Source of the DNA: Echinicola sp. 20G
GTDB taxonomy: Bacteria > Bacteroidota > Bacteroidia > Cytophagales > Cyclobacteriaceae
NCBI RefSeq assembly: GCF_015533855.1
Contig: NZ_AP024154.1
Location: 2,114,501 to 2,178,500, forward strand
Direction of reading: 5' to 3'
DNA length: 64,000 bases
In this document: one piece after another, positions 1 to 10,000 of the stretch
Layout: every line of letters begins with the position of its first letter
How positions within the stretch are numbered: position 1 is the first letter of the stretch
Position numbers and translations under genes: made by a program
Notes under the pieces: model-generated
Databases searched by the model: none
What the model was told of the DNA's origin: nothing
What the model saw: only the letters and a program-made list of their open reading frames with translations

Positions 1-712
1 TGTTTTCTTTTTTTACATAAGCTTCCTTTCCTTCCCACTCTATTTGATACCAAATGTCCTCTGAGGATTTTATGGTAACCCGGTGCCCAGGGTTTACTTT
101 TTTGATGAATTTACCAGCAGCTGTGGGTTCTCCCATGATGATAGTGGGACTGTCTTTAATGATCCCTGTTTGGGGGCTTTTCAGCAGGTTATTGCTAAGA
201 AATGTACAAAGCAACAAGATCATGCTCGGGATAAAGTATTTTGGTTTGGTAGCCTTATTTCTCACAATGGCCAAGATTAAAGATACAACGAGCAATAAGG
301 CAAAGAAAGAAGTGATTTCTTGTTGGTAGTCTGTAAGTAGTTTGAAAAACTGTGCTCGATCAGAAACCTCATAGCCCTTTAGGTCAAGCTGATCTGTTAG
401 GGATTTGATTTTGCTGATTACTTTGGGGCTTGGGTTGTGGTCATAGTATTTGGAAAGGTAAAGGGTGGCATCATTGTATTGTCCCATTCCTTCCGTGATG
501 TAGGCCATCTTTAGCAGCATGGCAGGAGAGTATGAGTCTTCAGTTTGAAGAATGTCTGAGTAGATATTGTAGGCTTCTTTGTAGCTTTTTGCGTTAAACA
601 AAGAATCTGCTAAAATCAAACTTTTGTTATCTGCTTGACAATTAATGCTTTGCAATATGAAAGTGAAAAATATTAAAAATTTTACAATAAACTTTCGGCT
701 GATGTTTGGCAT
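1..712 (-). CDS. TPR and SH3-domain membrane protein (3' end outside window)
   Basis: This reading frame runs from an ATG at 712 to the left edge with no stop, so the C-terminus is missing. My translation gives about 237 residues. There is an N-terminal signal or anchor (about 1-25), a helical TPR-like region (about 28-110, with the phrase YKEAYNIYSDILQ), two hydrophobic membrane spans (about 127-148 and 157-172), and a C-terminal SH3b-like segment containing the short motifs GHRVTIKSSEDIWYQIEW and AYVKKEN. This TPR, two-span, SH3 order resembles BatE-type proteins of Bacteroidota, but no Bat neighbours are visible, so I do not assign the name. A -7-type promoter box lies 39 bases upstream of the start. 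The function is unknown, possibly envelope-associated. Confidence 0.7.
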   Translation of the reverse strand, partial: MPNISRKFIVKFLIFFTFILQSINCQADNKSLILADSLFNAKSYKEAYNIYSDILQTEDSYSPAMLLKMAYITEGMGQYNDATLYLSKYYDHNPSPKVISKIKSLTDQLDLKGYEVSDRAQFFKLLTDYQQEITSFFALLLVVSLILAIVRNKATKPKYFIPSMILLLCTFLSNNLLKSPQTGIIKDSPTIIMGEPTAAGKFIKKVNPGHRVTIKSSEDIWYQIEWEGKEAYVKKEN

Positions 713-750
713 TTTCAAATTGGTCTCTTAAATTTGCAGTCCAATTACGA

Positions 751-758
751 CAAAGATA
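751..758 (-). promoter_or_regulatory. -7 promoter box for the TPR/SH3 gene
   Basis: On the minus strand this reads TATCTTTG, an exact match to the Bacteroidota -7 consensus TAnnTTTG, 39 bases upstream of the ATG at 712. A TTTG lies about 24 bases further upstream, a wider gap than usual, so only the -7 element is supported. Confidence 0.45.
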
Positions 759-901
759 TAACAAAAAGCAAGTCGAAATTGACAAAAAAATGGAAGTTAA
801 AAGTACTTCCTGGTCCAATTAATAGAGGTTTTATGATCTCATTGGCTTTGAAATATATTGGAGTGGTAAAGCAAGAAATTGCCATTCTGAGAAAATAAAA
901 T

Positions 902-974
902 GATTCCGTAGCTCAGCTGGTAGAGCAATACACTTTTAATGTATGGGTCCTGGGTTCGAGCCCCAGCGGGATCA
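902..974 (+). tRNA. tRNA-Lys (TTT), copy 1
   Basis: A 73-base cloverleaf with 7-bp acceptor stem GATTCCG/CGGGATC (one T-G wobble), D arm GCTCAGCTGGTAGAGC, anticodon loop with TTT, T-arm loop GTTCGAG and discriminator A. CCA is not encoded. It is identical to the copy at 1362-1434. Confidence 0.97.
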
Positions 975-1080
975 CAAATTTGAAATTTAAATTTGATAAT
1001 ATCTTGATTATATAATAATGAAGTTGTTAAATTTGAATTCTCAAAATAAAATTCCTTGTTAAAGTATAGGGAGAAGCTTA

Positions 1081-1155
1081 CGGGGTGTAGCGTAGCCCGG
1101 TCATCGCGCCTGCTTTGGGAGCAGGAGGTCGCAGGTTCGAATCCTGCCACCCCGA
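1081..1155 (+). tRNA. tRNA-Pro (TGG)
   Basis: A 75-base cloverleaf with acceptor stem CGGGGTG/CACCCCG, anticodon stem CCTGC/GCAGG, loop TTTGGGA giving anticodon TGG, T loop GTTCGAA and discriminator A. It is the second tRNA of the cluster. Confidence 0.96.
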
Positions 1156-1187
1156 CAATCCAGTATTACTTTGAAATATAAGTAAAC

Positions 1188-1261
1188 GGTCCTGTAGCTC
1201 AACTGGATAGAGCAACTGCCTTCTAAGCAGTAGGTTAAAGGTTCGAGTCCTTTCAGGATCA
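1188..1261 (+). tRNA. tRNA-Arg (TCT)
   Basis: A 74-base cloverleaf with acceptor stem GGTCCTG/CAGGATC (one G-T wobble), anticodon stem ACTGC/GCAGT, loop CTTCTAA giving anticodon TCT, and T loop GTTCGAG. It begins 32 bases after the tRNA-Pro. Confidence 0.96.
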
Positions 1262-1361
1262 CAGAGCGGAAAGAAGTTTCCGCTTCTTCTTTATTAAAGA
1301 TTCCGGGTTCCCATAGTTTTGGGGTGGTAGTATATGAAATTACTGCCGTTCGGAAAATCAT

Positions 1362-1434
1362 GATTCCGTAGCTCAGCTGGTAGAGCAATACACTTTTAAT
1401 GTATGGGTCCTGGGTTCGAGCCCCAGCGGGATCA
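1362..1434 (+). tRNA. tRNA-Lys (TTT), copy 2
   Basis: Identical over all 73 bases to the tRNA-Lys at 902-974. The roughly 50 bases upstream of both copies are also similar (GGAGTGGTA versus GGGGTGGTA, then related AT-rich text), so the duplication included leader DNA. It is the last gene of the cluster and is followed by a terminator hairpin. Confidence 0.97.
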
Positions 1435-1436
1435 CG

Positions 1437-1467
1437 AAAAGCCTGACTTTCGAGTCGGGCTTTTTTG
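1437..1467 (+). terminator. Terminator of the tRNA cluster
   Basis: Stem GCCTGACT / AGTCGGGC with a TTCG loop, followed by TTTTTT, starting 7 bases after tRNA-Lys copy 2. It is a classic intrinsic terminator. Confidence 0.85.
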
Positions 1468-1501
1468 TTTTAGAATGCTTAATGATTTCTATAAGAAAAA
1501 G

Positions 1502-1664
1502 GGATCAAGCAATATTGAATAAAAGCTAAAAGTTGATTCAAATTAATATTCATCCTTTTAATCCCCATAATTGGGACAGGTATTGTGGTTTAAATAATTT
1601 TAAGGTAGTAGACCAATAATACTTATACCTGGTTTATCTCTCCCTTAGAAATATTGCTTGATCC
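1502..1664. repeat. 15-bp perfect inverted repeat bounding 133 bp
   Basis: GGATCAAGCAATATT at 1502-1516 is the exact reverse complement of 1650-1664. The enclosed AT-rich 133 bp has no open reading frame that I can support. The short flanks AAG/AAG could be a target duplication. A MITE-like element is possible; a long-range hairpin or chance are the alternatives. This repeat fills most of the 303-base gap between the tRNA cluster and the PL9 gene. Confidence 0.5.
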
Positions 1665-1737
1665 AAGCTATTCATTTATTGACTGATTTAATTCTTATCG
1701 AGATAGAATTTCTGATGATATAAGGAGTTGATTAGAA

Positions 1738-3051
1738 TTACTTATCGTTTTGTTTAAAAGTATATCCCATCTTTGAAGCATGCAAAATGCTTCCTTCTTT
1801 TGGTCGAAGAAAGTCAATTTTAGGTAAACTCCCATCTTCTTTCCGTGGTAAGGCTAACTCTGATGCGTCAAGTCCAACAAAGTCTGAATCTGAGAGGGAG
1901 ATTTCTTTTGATGAAAAAGAATTGTTTGATAGTTCACACTTTTCCAAATCAACTTGGGTAATGTGTTTTGATACTCTAGGATCATAGGATACGTTGTTTT
2001 TAATAATATGGCCATACCCGGGTACATCCTTTGTTTCTTCGGCTGATTTTCTGTTGAGCATATTGAAATTTGAGGGGTTTTGGTAGCCAGTGTTATTGAT
2101 CCAGCTTATGCCTCCAAGGTGATGGTTGGCATAGAAACCTTGGTTTCGATTATGGTAAGCCAAACAATTGATGACCTTATGTTTCGGGATGACTCTCGGG
2201 TTTCTTGGCGTGGAAGACATTCCATATCCGCCGGACTTGAAGCCACTGCCGTCACCAGCAGCAAGTAAGGTTTTTGGCTGGTAGCCATTGTAAAAGGACC
2301 AACAGTCTTCTATGGTTACTGCTGCTTTAGAATTGATTAGATCAAAGCCATCGTCACTGTTATACCACGCACGACAAGCTTTAAATATATTTCCTACACT
2401 GGATTCCTTGGTAGGATGACCTCCAAAGCCATCAACATTTCCACCCTTTCCCCCATCTGAGATGGGGTCATAATTGTTGTATGCATCACAATTCAAAATC
2501 ATATTGTGTGACCCTTTGGTGAGATAAAAGCCAATAGCCATACCGTCATGCATTGCTAAGTGTTCGTAAGTGTTGTAGTTGCCACCTTCATTGCGGAAAC
2601 ATTCTGATTGGGTATGTCCTATGATGGTCACTTGCGTACCTATGATCTCGAAATTTTTAAAGTGGAGGTTCGACCCAGATACATGGAATACGATTACTCG
2701 CTTGTCTTTTGGGCGCACGGCAGATAAATCAAACACTGGTCGCTCTGATCGGTAGCCTCCGTAATAAGTCTTTTGAGATGAGTTTAACCCACTTTTGTCC
2801 ATTTCAAATACGTAAGCCCAAAGTTCATTTGAACTATATTTCATAATTTGATTTTCAGTTATTTTGTAAGTGCCTCCCCTGATAAATACAGAATCGCCAG
2901 GAACCACCAGCTCCTGCGCGTGCTGGAGACTTGCAAAGGGTGCATCAAGGCTGCCTTGATTGGAGTCACTTCCGTTAACTGCTACAAAATAATTTTTTGC
3001 AGAAAGGCAATAGGTGAGAAGGATAAGGGAGAGGGTTAGTAATGACTTCAT
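1738..3051 (-). CDS. Secreted polysaccharide lyase family 9 (pectate lyase-like)
   Basis: The 437-residue protein starts with a signal peptide (about 1-18, ending LSAKN) and continues as a right-handed parallel beta-helix. The active-site text agrees with what I remember of the PL9 enzyme Pel9A: Asp207 in NVDGF, Asp233, Asp234 and Asp237 in NSDDGFDL as calcium ligands, and Lys272 in GSGFKSGG as the likely catalytic base. PL9 enzymes cleave polygalacturonate or related uronate polymers by beta-elimination with calcium. The gene is last in the minus-strand series susC, susD, GH5, GH16, PL9, but a strong hairpin separates it from GH16, so it may be transcribed on its own. Family assignment is good; the substrate is inferred. 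Confidence 0.75.
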   Translation of the reverse strand: MKSLLTLSLILLTYCLSAKNYFVAVNGSDSNQGSLDAPFASLQHAQELVVPGDSVFIRGGTYKITENQIMKYSSNELWAYVFEMDKSGLNSSQKTYYGGYRSERPVFDLSAVRPKDKRVIVFHVSGSNLHFKNFEIIGTQVTIIGHTQSECFRNEGGNYNTYEHLAMHDGMAIGFYLTKGSHNMILNCDAYNNYDPISDGGKGGNVDGFGGHPTKESSVGNIFKACRAWYNSDDGFDLINSKAAVTIEDCWSFYNGYQPKTLLAAGDGSGFKSGGYGMSSTPRNPRVIPKHKVINCLAYHNRNQGFYANHHLGGISWINNTGYQNPSNFNMLNRKSAEETKDVPGYGHIIKNNVSYDPRVSKHITQVDLEKCELSNNSFSSKEISLSDSDFVGLDASELALPRKEDGSLPKIDFLRPKEGSILHASKMGYTFKQNDK

Positions 3052-3099
3052 GTTTAAATGTAATCAATACTGAGTTGAAGTTTGTGTGGGAGTGTAGGG

Positions 3100-3135
3100 T
3101 AAAAAGAAACCCTGCTATTTTTATAAATAGCAGGG
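3100..3135 (-). terminator. Terminator after the GH16 gene
   Basis: A perfect 11-bp stem (CCCTGCTATTT at 3110-3120 with AAATAGCAGGG at 3125-3135) and a 4-base loop. On the minus strand it is followed by TTTCTTTTT. It lies between the GH16 stop and the PL9 start. Confidence 0.75.
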
Positions 3136-3161
3136 CGAATTCAGCTTTTTGGTGTCAAAAT

Positions 3162-4028
3162 CTATTTCTCTATCATTTTATAAACCCTGACATAATCTAC
3201 TTTAAAAGTGGCTGGGAACACCGTTTCGTCGATTCCTTCAGCACCTCCCCAATCTCCTCCGATAGCCAAATTGAGCAGAAGGTGAAACTTCTTGTCAAAC
3301 GGCCAGGAAGCATAGCCGTTTCCTTCATTTGTAAAGGTAAATAGTAATTTATCATCGATATAGCCTCTGATAGCATAAGGAGTCCAATCCACTCTGTAAA
3401 GGTGAAAGGCTTGGCTGGCATGGTCAACCAATTTATTTTTGCCTACTTGGGTTCCCATTTTATGGTTGTAAGATTCCGTGTGAACTGTAATATGTACACG
3501 GTCTTGGTCATAACCGACATGTTCCATGATGTCGATTTCTCCAGATTCCGGCCATCCTCCGTATTCCCAATCAGTAGGAAGCATCCATATGGCTGGCCAG
3601 GTTCCTTTGCCAACAGGAAGCCTTGCTTTTATTTCAAACCGACCATATAAAAAGTCTCCCTTGTTTTTGCTTACCAACCTGGCTGATGTGAAACGGTTAT
3701 CTTCCTTTTCCTCTTTTCTGGCTGTAATGGTAAGGACTCCATCTTTTACTTCGGCATTGGATAGATGATTGGTGTAAAATTGTAGTTCATTATTTCCCCA
3801 TCCATCTCCTCCTAAGTCATAGCCCCATTTTTTGGGATCTGGCAAGCCAGTATAGTCAAATTCATCTTTCCAGATGGCATGATCCTCAAATTCCCAACCA
3901 AGGTCTTTAATAGGGGTGGGGGGAGGGATATTGGGAGTGGTTGGTTCCGATTGGCCTACGCAGGACAGGGGGAGTAAACCGATGGATAAGTAAACTAGTG
4001 TTTTAAAGGCTGCTAATTGAGGTTTCAT
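3162..4028 (-). CDS. GH16 beta-glucanase (laminarinase-like) lipoprotein
   Basis: A 288-residue endo-beta-glucanase of glycoside hydrolase family 16. A lipoprotein signal ends at LPLSC (Cys23), which suggests anchoring at the cell surface or outer membrane. The family signature is complete: GEIDIMEHVG with nucleophile Glu164, Asp166 and acid/base Glu169, preceded by WPAIWMLP and followed by VHITVHTE. This EIDIME form is typical of the bacterial laminarinase branch acting on beta-1,3 or mixed beta-1,3/1,4 glucans. It lies 12 bases downstream of the GH5 gene, so the two are probably cotranscribed. Exact substrate is inferred. Confidence 0.88.
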   Translation of the reverse strand: MKPQLAAFKTLVYLSIGLLPLSCVGQSEPTTPNIPPPTPIKDLGWEFEDHAIWKDEFDYTGLPDPKKWGYDLGGDGWGNNELQFYTNHLSNAEVKDGVLTITARKEEKEDNRFTSARLVSKNKGDFLYGRFEIKARLPVGKGTWPAIWMLPTDWEYGGWPESGEIDIMEHVGYDQDRVHITVHTESYNHKMGTQVGKNKLVDHASQAFHLYRVDWTPYAIRGYIDDKLLFTFTNEGNGYASWPFDKKFHLLLNLAIGGDWGGAEGIDETVFPATFKVDYVRVYKMIEK

Positions 4029-4040
4029 AAATAGTATAGT

Positions 4041-5402
4041 TTACAAATTGATTTCATTTGGAGCTACCGATTGGATTGTAGTATTGTTAGGTATGGTATG
4101 TTCAAAATGTATGTTTTTGAGAACTTCCTGTATTACGGATTTTCCTTTGGTGGGGTATTGGCCATTTATATGTCTAAGGGCTGCATTTTCTGACTCATCA
4201 AACCTTTTGTAGGTCCAATGACACCAGCCGATATTGGCTTGCTCCAGTTTTTTTATATTTTGCTTGAGCCATTGGGGATTATTTTCGCCAGTTTCTCCTA
4301 CCCAAACAGGGACATTCCATTTCTCTCTGAATGCGATTAAGTTGACAATTCTATTGATCTGATTAGGGTTAGGGTCAGGAACCGTGTCCTCCTCGACGGG
4401 AATCCAATATCGATGGGCATTATAGATTAGGTTCTGGTTTTGTGAGAATGCAATTGGCACCATATGGTCATAGTTATTCCCCCATTCATTTCCTTCTATC
4501 ATTATCAAATGAGTATCACCCAAGCTTCTGATCCTATTGATCAAGCTCTCAAAGAGATTATGGATTGGTAGGTTTGATGGGACGTTATTAGGCTCGTTGA
4601 TCAGGTCGTAAAAGGCTATTCGGTCGTCTTTAATATATCGTCTTGCTAGCATTTCCCACAGTTTTAGTGTGACATCTTGGTAGATCAATCTTCCCTTATT
4701 GTCTTTTCGGTTCCATAAGTCGTTTTTGACCAAAATATCCGCAATATTGCTATCGGTGCCTTGTCCGCCGGGTGCAGCATGGAGGTCCAGAATGACGTAC
4801 ATGTTTTTTTCTCCACACCAATCCAATAACCGATCAATAACCTTAATCCCTTCAAGTTCATCAGGAGATCTGAAAAGGTCGCCTTGATCCATCCAATTGG
4901 ATAAACCTGAGATATATTCATCGATCTTTTCTGGTGATTGAATTACCTGATTTCTCAGGTATCTTTGCTCACTGGTAAAGAACAACTCATAATGCATGGG
5001 TAATCTTACTGCATTAAAGCCCATAGAGGCAATGTCATTAATGTCGGCTTGAGTAATGAAATTGTCCCGCCAATTTTGATAGAAAGAAGCTACTTCTTCG
5101 AAAGTGAGGCCTTCATCATAATAGGCTTTTTTCATTTGCCACTGCGTACCGATATCACTTCCATTGGGGTTAAGCATATAGCCTTCCTGAAGGAGCCATC
5201 CTCCAAGTCCAACGGCTCTTAAAATAACTTCCTCCCCACTTGTGTTGACTACTTTTGTTCCATCTGCGGCTAATCTGGTTAGTGGAGATGAGACTGCTGT
5301 TTGGCTTTCATCGGAGGAGGGATTTTTTGAGGAACAACTTGAATTTAGGTTTAAATGGAGGGTGATAAGAAATAGATAGAATAGGTTTGATAGTTTTATC
5401 AT
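4041..5402 (-). CDS. GH5-family glucanase lipoprotein
   Basis: A 453-residue glycoside hydrolase of clan GH-A, family 5. The signal peptide has a lipoprotein Cys at about residue 23 (NSSCSS). RAVGLGGWL near residue 62 resembles the start of exo-1,3-glucanase-type GH5 enzymes. The acid/base is Glu270 in YDLINEPN and the nucleophile Glu370 in WVGETGE. With the adjacent GH16 and SusCD this suggests beta-glucan breakdown. The gene sits between a susD-proximal hairpin and GH16. The subfamily cannot be fixed by eye, and beta-1,4-glucan or mannan activity remains possible. Confidence 0.85.
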   Translation of the reverse strand: MIKLSNLFYLFLITLHLNLNSSCSSKNPSSDESQTAVSSPLTRLAADGTKVVNTSGEEVILRAVGLGGWLLQEGYMLNPNGSDIGTQWQMKKAYYDEGLTFEEVASFYQNWRDNFITQADINDIASMGFNAVRLPMHYELFFTSEQRYLRNQVIQSPEKIDEYISGLSNWMDQGDLFRSPDELEGIKVIDRLLDWCGEKNMYVILDLHAAPGGQGTDSNIADILVKNDLWNRKDNKGRLIYQDVTLKLWEMLARRYIKDDRIAFYDLINEPNNVPSNLPIHNLFESLINRIRSLGDTHLIMIEGNEWGNNYDHMVPIAFSQNQNLIYNAHRYWIPVEEDTVPDPNPNQINRIVNLIAFREKWNVPVWVGETGENNPQWLKQNIKKLEQANIGWCHWTYKRFDESENAALRHINGQYPTKGKSVIQEVLKNIHFEHTIPNNTTIQSVAPNEINL

Positions 5403-5417
5403 ATTAAAAGGAATTTG

Positions 5418-5455
5418 AAAGCCCTCTGGTCAGCTAGGCTGATCTAGAGGGCTTT
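5418..5455 (-). terminator. Hairpin between susD and GH5
   Basis: The stem AAAGCCCTCT / AGAGGGCTTT is extended inward by GGTCAGC/GCTGATC, just after the susD stop. It could attenuate or process the mRNA so that susCD is expressed above the enzyme genes, or it could terminate the transcript. There is no long T run on the minus strand. Confidence 0.6.
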
Positions 5456-5464
5456 GGGCTAGGG

Positions 5465-7000
5465 TTATTTTGTGCCTCCGTATTCCTGATTCTGTTCAAT
5501 CAGGGTGTTGTCCAGTTCCAGAAGTGGGATAGGGAGTATTTCGTGTTTACCGGCTACAAAACCTCTGTCTGCTAAAGCTTGGGCAGCTAGGCCTGTTCTT
5601 ACTAGATCAAACCATCTATGACCTTCTCCTGCCAATTCCAGACGTCTTTCTTCCATGATGTTTTCAAAGTTGGCCGGGATAGGGGCAAGACCTACTCTAG
5701 CTCTGACTGCGTCTAGTAACTGCTGTGCACGTCCTTGATTTCCTCCTCCTCTGACCAATGCCTCTGCTTCCATTAAGTAGGTGTCAGCTAACCTGATTTC
5801 ATAAATGTTTTGTCTGAAATTCAATTCCATAACACCTCCGCCGGTTGATCTTCCTGATTGCCTTCCGGCGTATTTTTCAAGGAAATAACCGGTATTCATA
5901 TATCCTTTTTCATAAGTGACTGCTCCGGCTTTTTCAAGGCTGTCAAGGTTGGCCAAGGTGTATTTGTACCGGGGGTCTCCGTGGATGGCGTCAAAGAAAT
6001 TCTCCGTAAAGGGCAGGAAGCTCCAACCAGAAACGTAGTCCGGAGCATCATCACTGATGGCATTGTAACCTCTTGGTCCCACCATGATGTTTAAAACATT
6101 TCCTTCCGTACAGGCTACGCAACCCCAGTCTCCATTGGATTGACTGGTGAAATTAATCTCAAAAATGGACTCGCTGTTAAACTTATTGTCGACAACCCAC
6201 AAGTCTCCAAAATTGTCCAACAGCTGATATCCATATTGACTGGTCTCTCCAGGAGTTCCATTAACTGCAGCGAACTCTTGTGCTGCAAGATCAAATTTTT
6301 CTTGGTGCAGATAAACCTTCCCAAGTAGCGCCCTGCCCATTCCAATTGTTGCCCGTCCAGCTTCAGTTGCCAGGTCAATAGAGGCTGGTAAGTTTTCGAT
6401 CGCCTCTTTGAGATCCGTTTCTATCTGTTGAAATACTGCTGAAGGTTCTGCTTGCAGCACATTGTACATTTCTGAAGTGGAAACAGGCTCGGTCAGTAAT
6501 GGGATGTTTTCAAAAAACCTTACCAAGTCAAAGTAGAAATAAGCCCTCAAAAACTTGGTTTCAGCGGCATATCTGGCCTTTAGATTTTCATCCATTGGAA
6601 CTCCTGGGAGTTTTTGTAAGAGGACATTAGCTCGGAAAACTCCAGAAAAGCCTTTTCTCCATAATTCCCCCTGCGGACCTGTGGAAGGGTCTAAAGTGTA
6701 ATTTGACCATACTTGTAAAGCGGTGATATCAGTAGGGCCACCGCCACCTGCGTAGTGATCATCTGATGCTGCGTTTAGCGCGTTTTGTTTGGTGACAAAA
6801 CCTCCGCCTTGCCATCCTACAACGTCATATACCGCAACTAGCCCATTATAAGCTTCCTGCTGGTTTTGATAGTAATTGGCCTCTAAGTTGGTGCCTTTTG
6901 GTTTTATTTCCAGAAAAGAATCAGAACATGCGCCAAGAGTAAGTAGGGCAAATGCTGATGCTAGAATATTTATCTGATATGTTTTCATAGTTGATTGCAT
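5465..7000 (-). CDS. SusD/RagB-family glycan-binding lipoprotein
   Basis: A 511-residue outer-membrane lipoprotein partner of the SusC-type transporter. The signal peptide ends at TLGAC (Cys25). The mature start, CSDSFLEIKPKGTNLEANYY, is typical of RagB/SusD, as are the helical TPR-like core and the C-terminal EERRLELAGEGHRWFDLVRTG. It binds oligosaccharide at the surface and lids the TonB-dependent barrel. It starts 6 bases after susC, so the pair is cotranscribed. The start could also be the second Met at 6988, which leaves a more standard signal peptide. The ligand is inferred from the neighbouring GH16 and GH5 genes to be a beta-glucan. Confidence 0.95.
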   Translation of the reverse strand: MQSTMKTYQINILASAFALLTLGACSDSFLEIKPKGTNLEANYYQNQQEAYNGLVAVYDVVGWQGGGFVTKQNALNAASDDHYAGGGGPTDITALQVWSNYTLDPSTGPQGELWRKGFSGVFRANVLLQKLPGVPMDENLKARYAAETKFLRAYFYFDLVRFFENIPLLTEPVSTSEMYNVLQAEPSAVFQQIETDLKEAIENLPASIDLATEAGRATIGMGRALLGKVYLHQEKFDLAAQEFAAVNGTPGETSQYGYQLLDNFGDLWVVDNKFNSESIFEINFTSQSNGDWGCVACTEGNVLNIMVGPRGYNAISDDAPDYVSGWSFLPFTENFFDAIHGDPRYKYTLANLDSLEKAGAVTYEKGYMNTGYFLEKYAGRQSGRSTGGGVMELNFRQNIYEIRLADTYLMEAEALVRGGGNQGRAQQLLDAVRARVGLAPIPANFENIMEERRLELAGEGHRWFDLVRTGLAAQALADRGFVAGKHEILPIPLLELDNTLIEQNQEYGGTK

Positions 7001-7006
7001 TTATTG

Positions 7007-10000
7007 TTAAAATCCTACTTGAACCCCTACCATAAATGAACGTGCTTGAGGGTAGATGCCCCTGTCAATACTCATGACACCCCCGCCTATTTCAGGGTCA
7101 TAGCCAGTATACTTGGTGATGGTTAGCAAATTTTCGCTCATGACGTAAATACGAGCTCGGTTCATTCCTGCTTTTTCGGTTAAGCTTTTGGGTAAGGAAT
7201 ATCCGAATTGCAATGTCTTGATTCTGAAATAAGAGCCGTCTTCAAGGTAGAAGTCTGAAGGATTATTGAAGTTCTTATTAGGGTCACCTTCGACGATTCT
7301 TGGGTAATCGTTTGAAGTGCCAGGTCCTGTCCATCGGTCTAAAGCTTCGGTTTGCCAGTTGGCATTGCCTATATCCAGTCTCCTAAGGCCTTGGAAAATT
7401 TTGTTTCCAGCAACTCCCTGTCCGAAGAGAACCATGTCAAAGTTTTTCCATTCTAGATTTGCCGTAAAGCCATAGGACCATGAAGGTGTTGGGTTTCCAA
7501 TGAAGGTCCTGTCTTCCTCTGTTATTTGCCCATCATCATTCAAATCCGCCCAGATAAAATCTCCTGGCTGGGCATTGGGTTGGATCATATTGCCCTCGCT
7601 ATTGGTGTAGTTTTCTACCTCTTCTATTGTTTGGAAGATTCCCATTGTTTCAAATCCGAAAAATGAATTCATAGACTGTCCGACAGCTGTGCGGGTGATG
7701 GGATAGGAGCTTGCTTGAAAACTCTGTCCCCCGGAAAGGTAGGAAATCTCTTCTCCTAAATTGGTGACCTCGTTTTCTAGGTAAGAAACATTACCACTTA
7801 GTGATAGATTTAAGGCTCCCAACTGCTTTCTATATCCAATTTCAAGTTCTACCCCTCTATTTTCCATATCGGCGATGTTGGCTGCTGGGTTGGAAATCGC
7901 TCCGACATAACCCGGTATTCTGGGATTTTGAAGGATACCATTAGTTACTTTTTTGTACCAGTCAAAAGTGATGTTAAAATCCTCAAACAAGGTGGCTTCA
8001 AATCCGATATTTGCTTGACTGGTCTCTTCCCATTTTAGGTCTGGGTTAGAAGGAGCATTAGGACTATAGCCAATAGCATAGCTTCCTGTATTGCCAATGG
8101 TATAGTTTCTGCCACTTCCAATGGTGGAAAGGAAGGCAAAGTCTCCAATGTTGTCATTCCCCACAACACCATAGCCACCTCTAACTTTCAAAAAGTTGAT
8201 TACAGCATTAGTAGGCCAGAAGTCTTCTTGACTGGCTACCCAGCCAGCGGAAAATGAAGGAAAAACCCCATAGCGGTTATTAGTTCCAAAACGAGAGGAG
8301 CCATCTCTTCTTACCAATGCCTCTAAAAGGTACTTCTCAGCATAGTTATAATTGGCTCGGGCAAACAATGAGCTTACAGCATGTCCCGCTCCTTCGGATC
8401 CATCGGCCGTTCTCTGGTCATTGGGAACCTTGAAGTTCAGTGAGGCGTCATCAAAGTTGCTGGCTGGGACATTAAAGAATGTCACGTCAAGTGATCTTCC
8501 TCTATTGTCCAAATACGCGCCCTGACCCAATAATACTGTAAAGTTATGGCTGTCGATGGTTTTGGAATAGGATATGGTGTTTTCTAAGTTCCAGTCAAAG
8601 CGTCTGTTTTGGCCTCTACTAAACTTGGTTTGATTGGAGACATTGGTGGCATTCAAATAGAAAATAGGCGTAAAAGATTCGCTACCCCAAAAAGAGAGTT
8701 TAGCACCCAATGTGGATCTCAGTTTTAATCCTTCAATAGGTTCTGCTTCTGCGTATACATTACCCACGATGTTGTCTGACCAGCTGTAATTGCCAAGTCT
8801 GGTTTGCATGTAGGCTAGGGGATTGGTCATCTCTTGGGCGACTATAGTGCTGATCCCATATGGGTTCCCCATAGCGTCTCTTACAACTGGATTCGTGCCG
8901 TAAGGAGGTTGATTGGCAATATTGGGGTCAGTAATTACTGCTTCAGTGATCGGGTCAAGGTTAATTGCAGAGCTTAATGGCCCTCCAAACTCACTGTTTG
9001 TATTGCCTAGGCCGATGGATTTATCATGGGCATACCCTAAGTTTTGCCCAACTTTGAGCCACTTGGCTAGCTTATGTTCGGAGTTTAAGCGGATGTTGGT
9101 CCTTTTGTACCTGGAGATGTCAGAAGCAACAATTCCCTCTTGTTCTAAATAGCCGAAGGAAGCATAGAATGTGGAGACGTCACTTCCGCCGCTAATGCTT
9201 AATTCATGATTTTGTCTCATGGCATTGTCGTTGAAAATGAGGTCTTGCCAATCGGTGCCTTTTCCATAGCTTTCTGGATTAGGGAAAGGGGCAGCATTTC
9301 CAGCGTTTACAGCAGCCTCATTCCTGATCATGGCATACTGACTGGCGTTAAGTAGGTCAAGTTTTTTTGCAGGAGCAGATGTGCCGTAATAACCATTGTA
9401 GTTCACGCGCATTTTCCCTGCTTCCCCTTTTTTGGTAGTGACCAAGATTACGCCCGCTGCTGCCCTGGCACCATAGATAGCTTGGGATGCGGCATCTTTA
9501 AGAACCTCTATAGATTCAATGTCCGATTGGTTTAGATAGCCAATGCCGCCATTGTCTACTACGACACCATCCACTACCCATAGCGGGTCGTTGTTGCCAA
9601 AAGTAGTAAGGCCTCTGACACGGACAGTTGCTCCTGAGCCTGGTTGACCGGAGCTTGCTGCTACAGTAAGGCCAGATGTTCGTCCTTGTAAAGCTTGCTC
9701 CACTCGGTTAATAGGCATGCTTTCCAGATCTTCTCCTTTGACACTAGAGATGGCACCTGTAACGACACTCTTTTTCTGTACACCATACCCAACAACGACC
9801 ACTTCCTCCAGTGAGCTGAGGTTTTCCTCCATACTTATTTCCAGATTGGATTGATTGGTGATGGTTACTTTTTGGGTTTCCATACCTAAAAGGCTAAAAA
9901 CGAGAACATCGCCTTGGGAGGCTTTTATGTTGAATAGGCCTTCAACATCAGTAATGGTTCCTGTGCCAGAACCTTCGATCATAACGGCTACACCTGGGAG

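Noticed and set aside
54..329. Plus-strand reading frames of 65 and 91 codons
   Set aside because: They are shadows of the minus-strand TPR/SH3 gene, which has a signal peptide, membrane spans and its own promoter box.
839..1388. Minus-strand reading frames with text such as MAGFEPATSC and GLEPLTYCLEG
   Set aside because: They are antisense to the four tRNA genes; this is a well-known spurious protein pattern produced by tRNA sequence.
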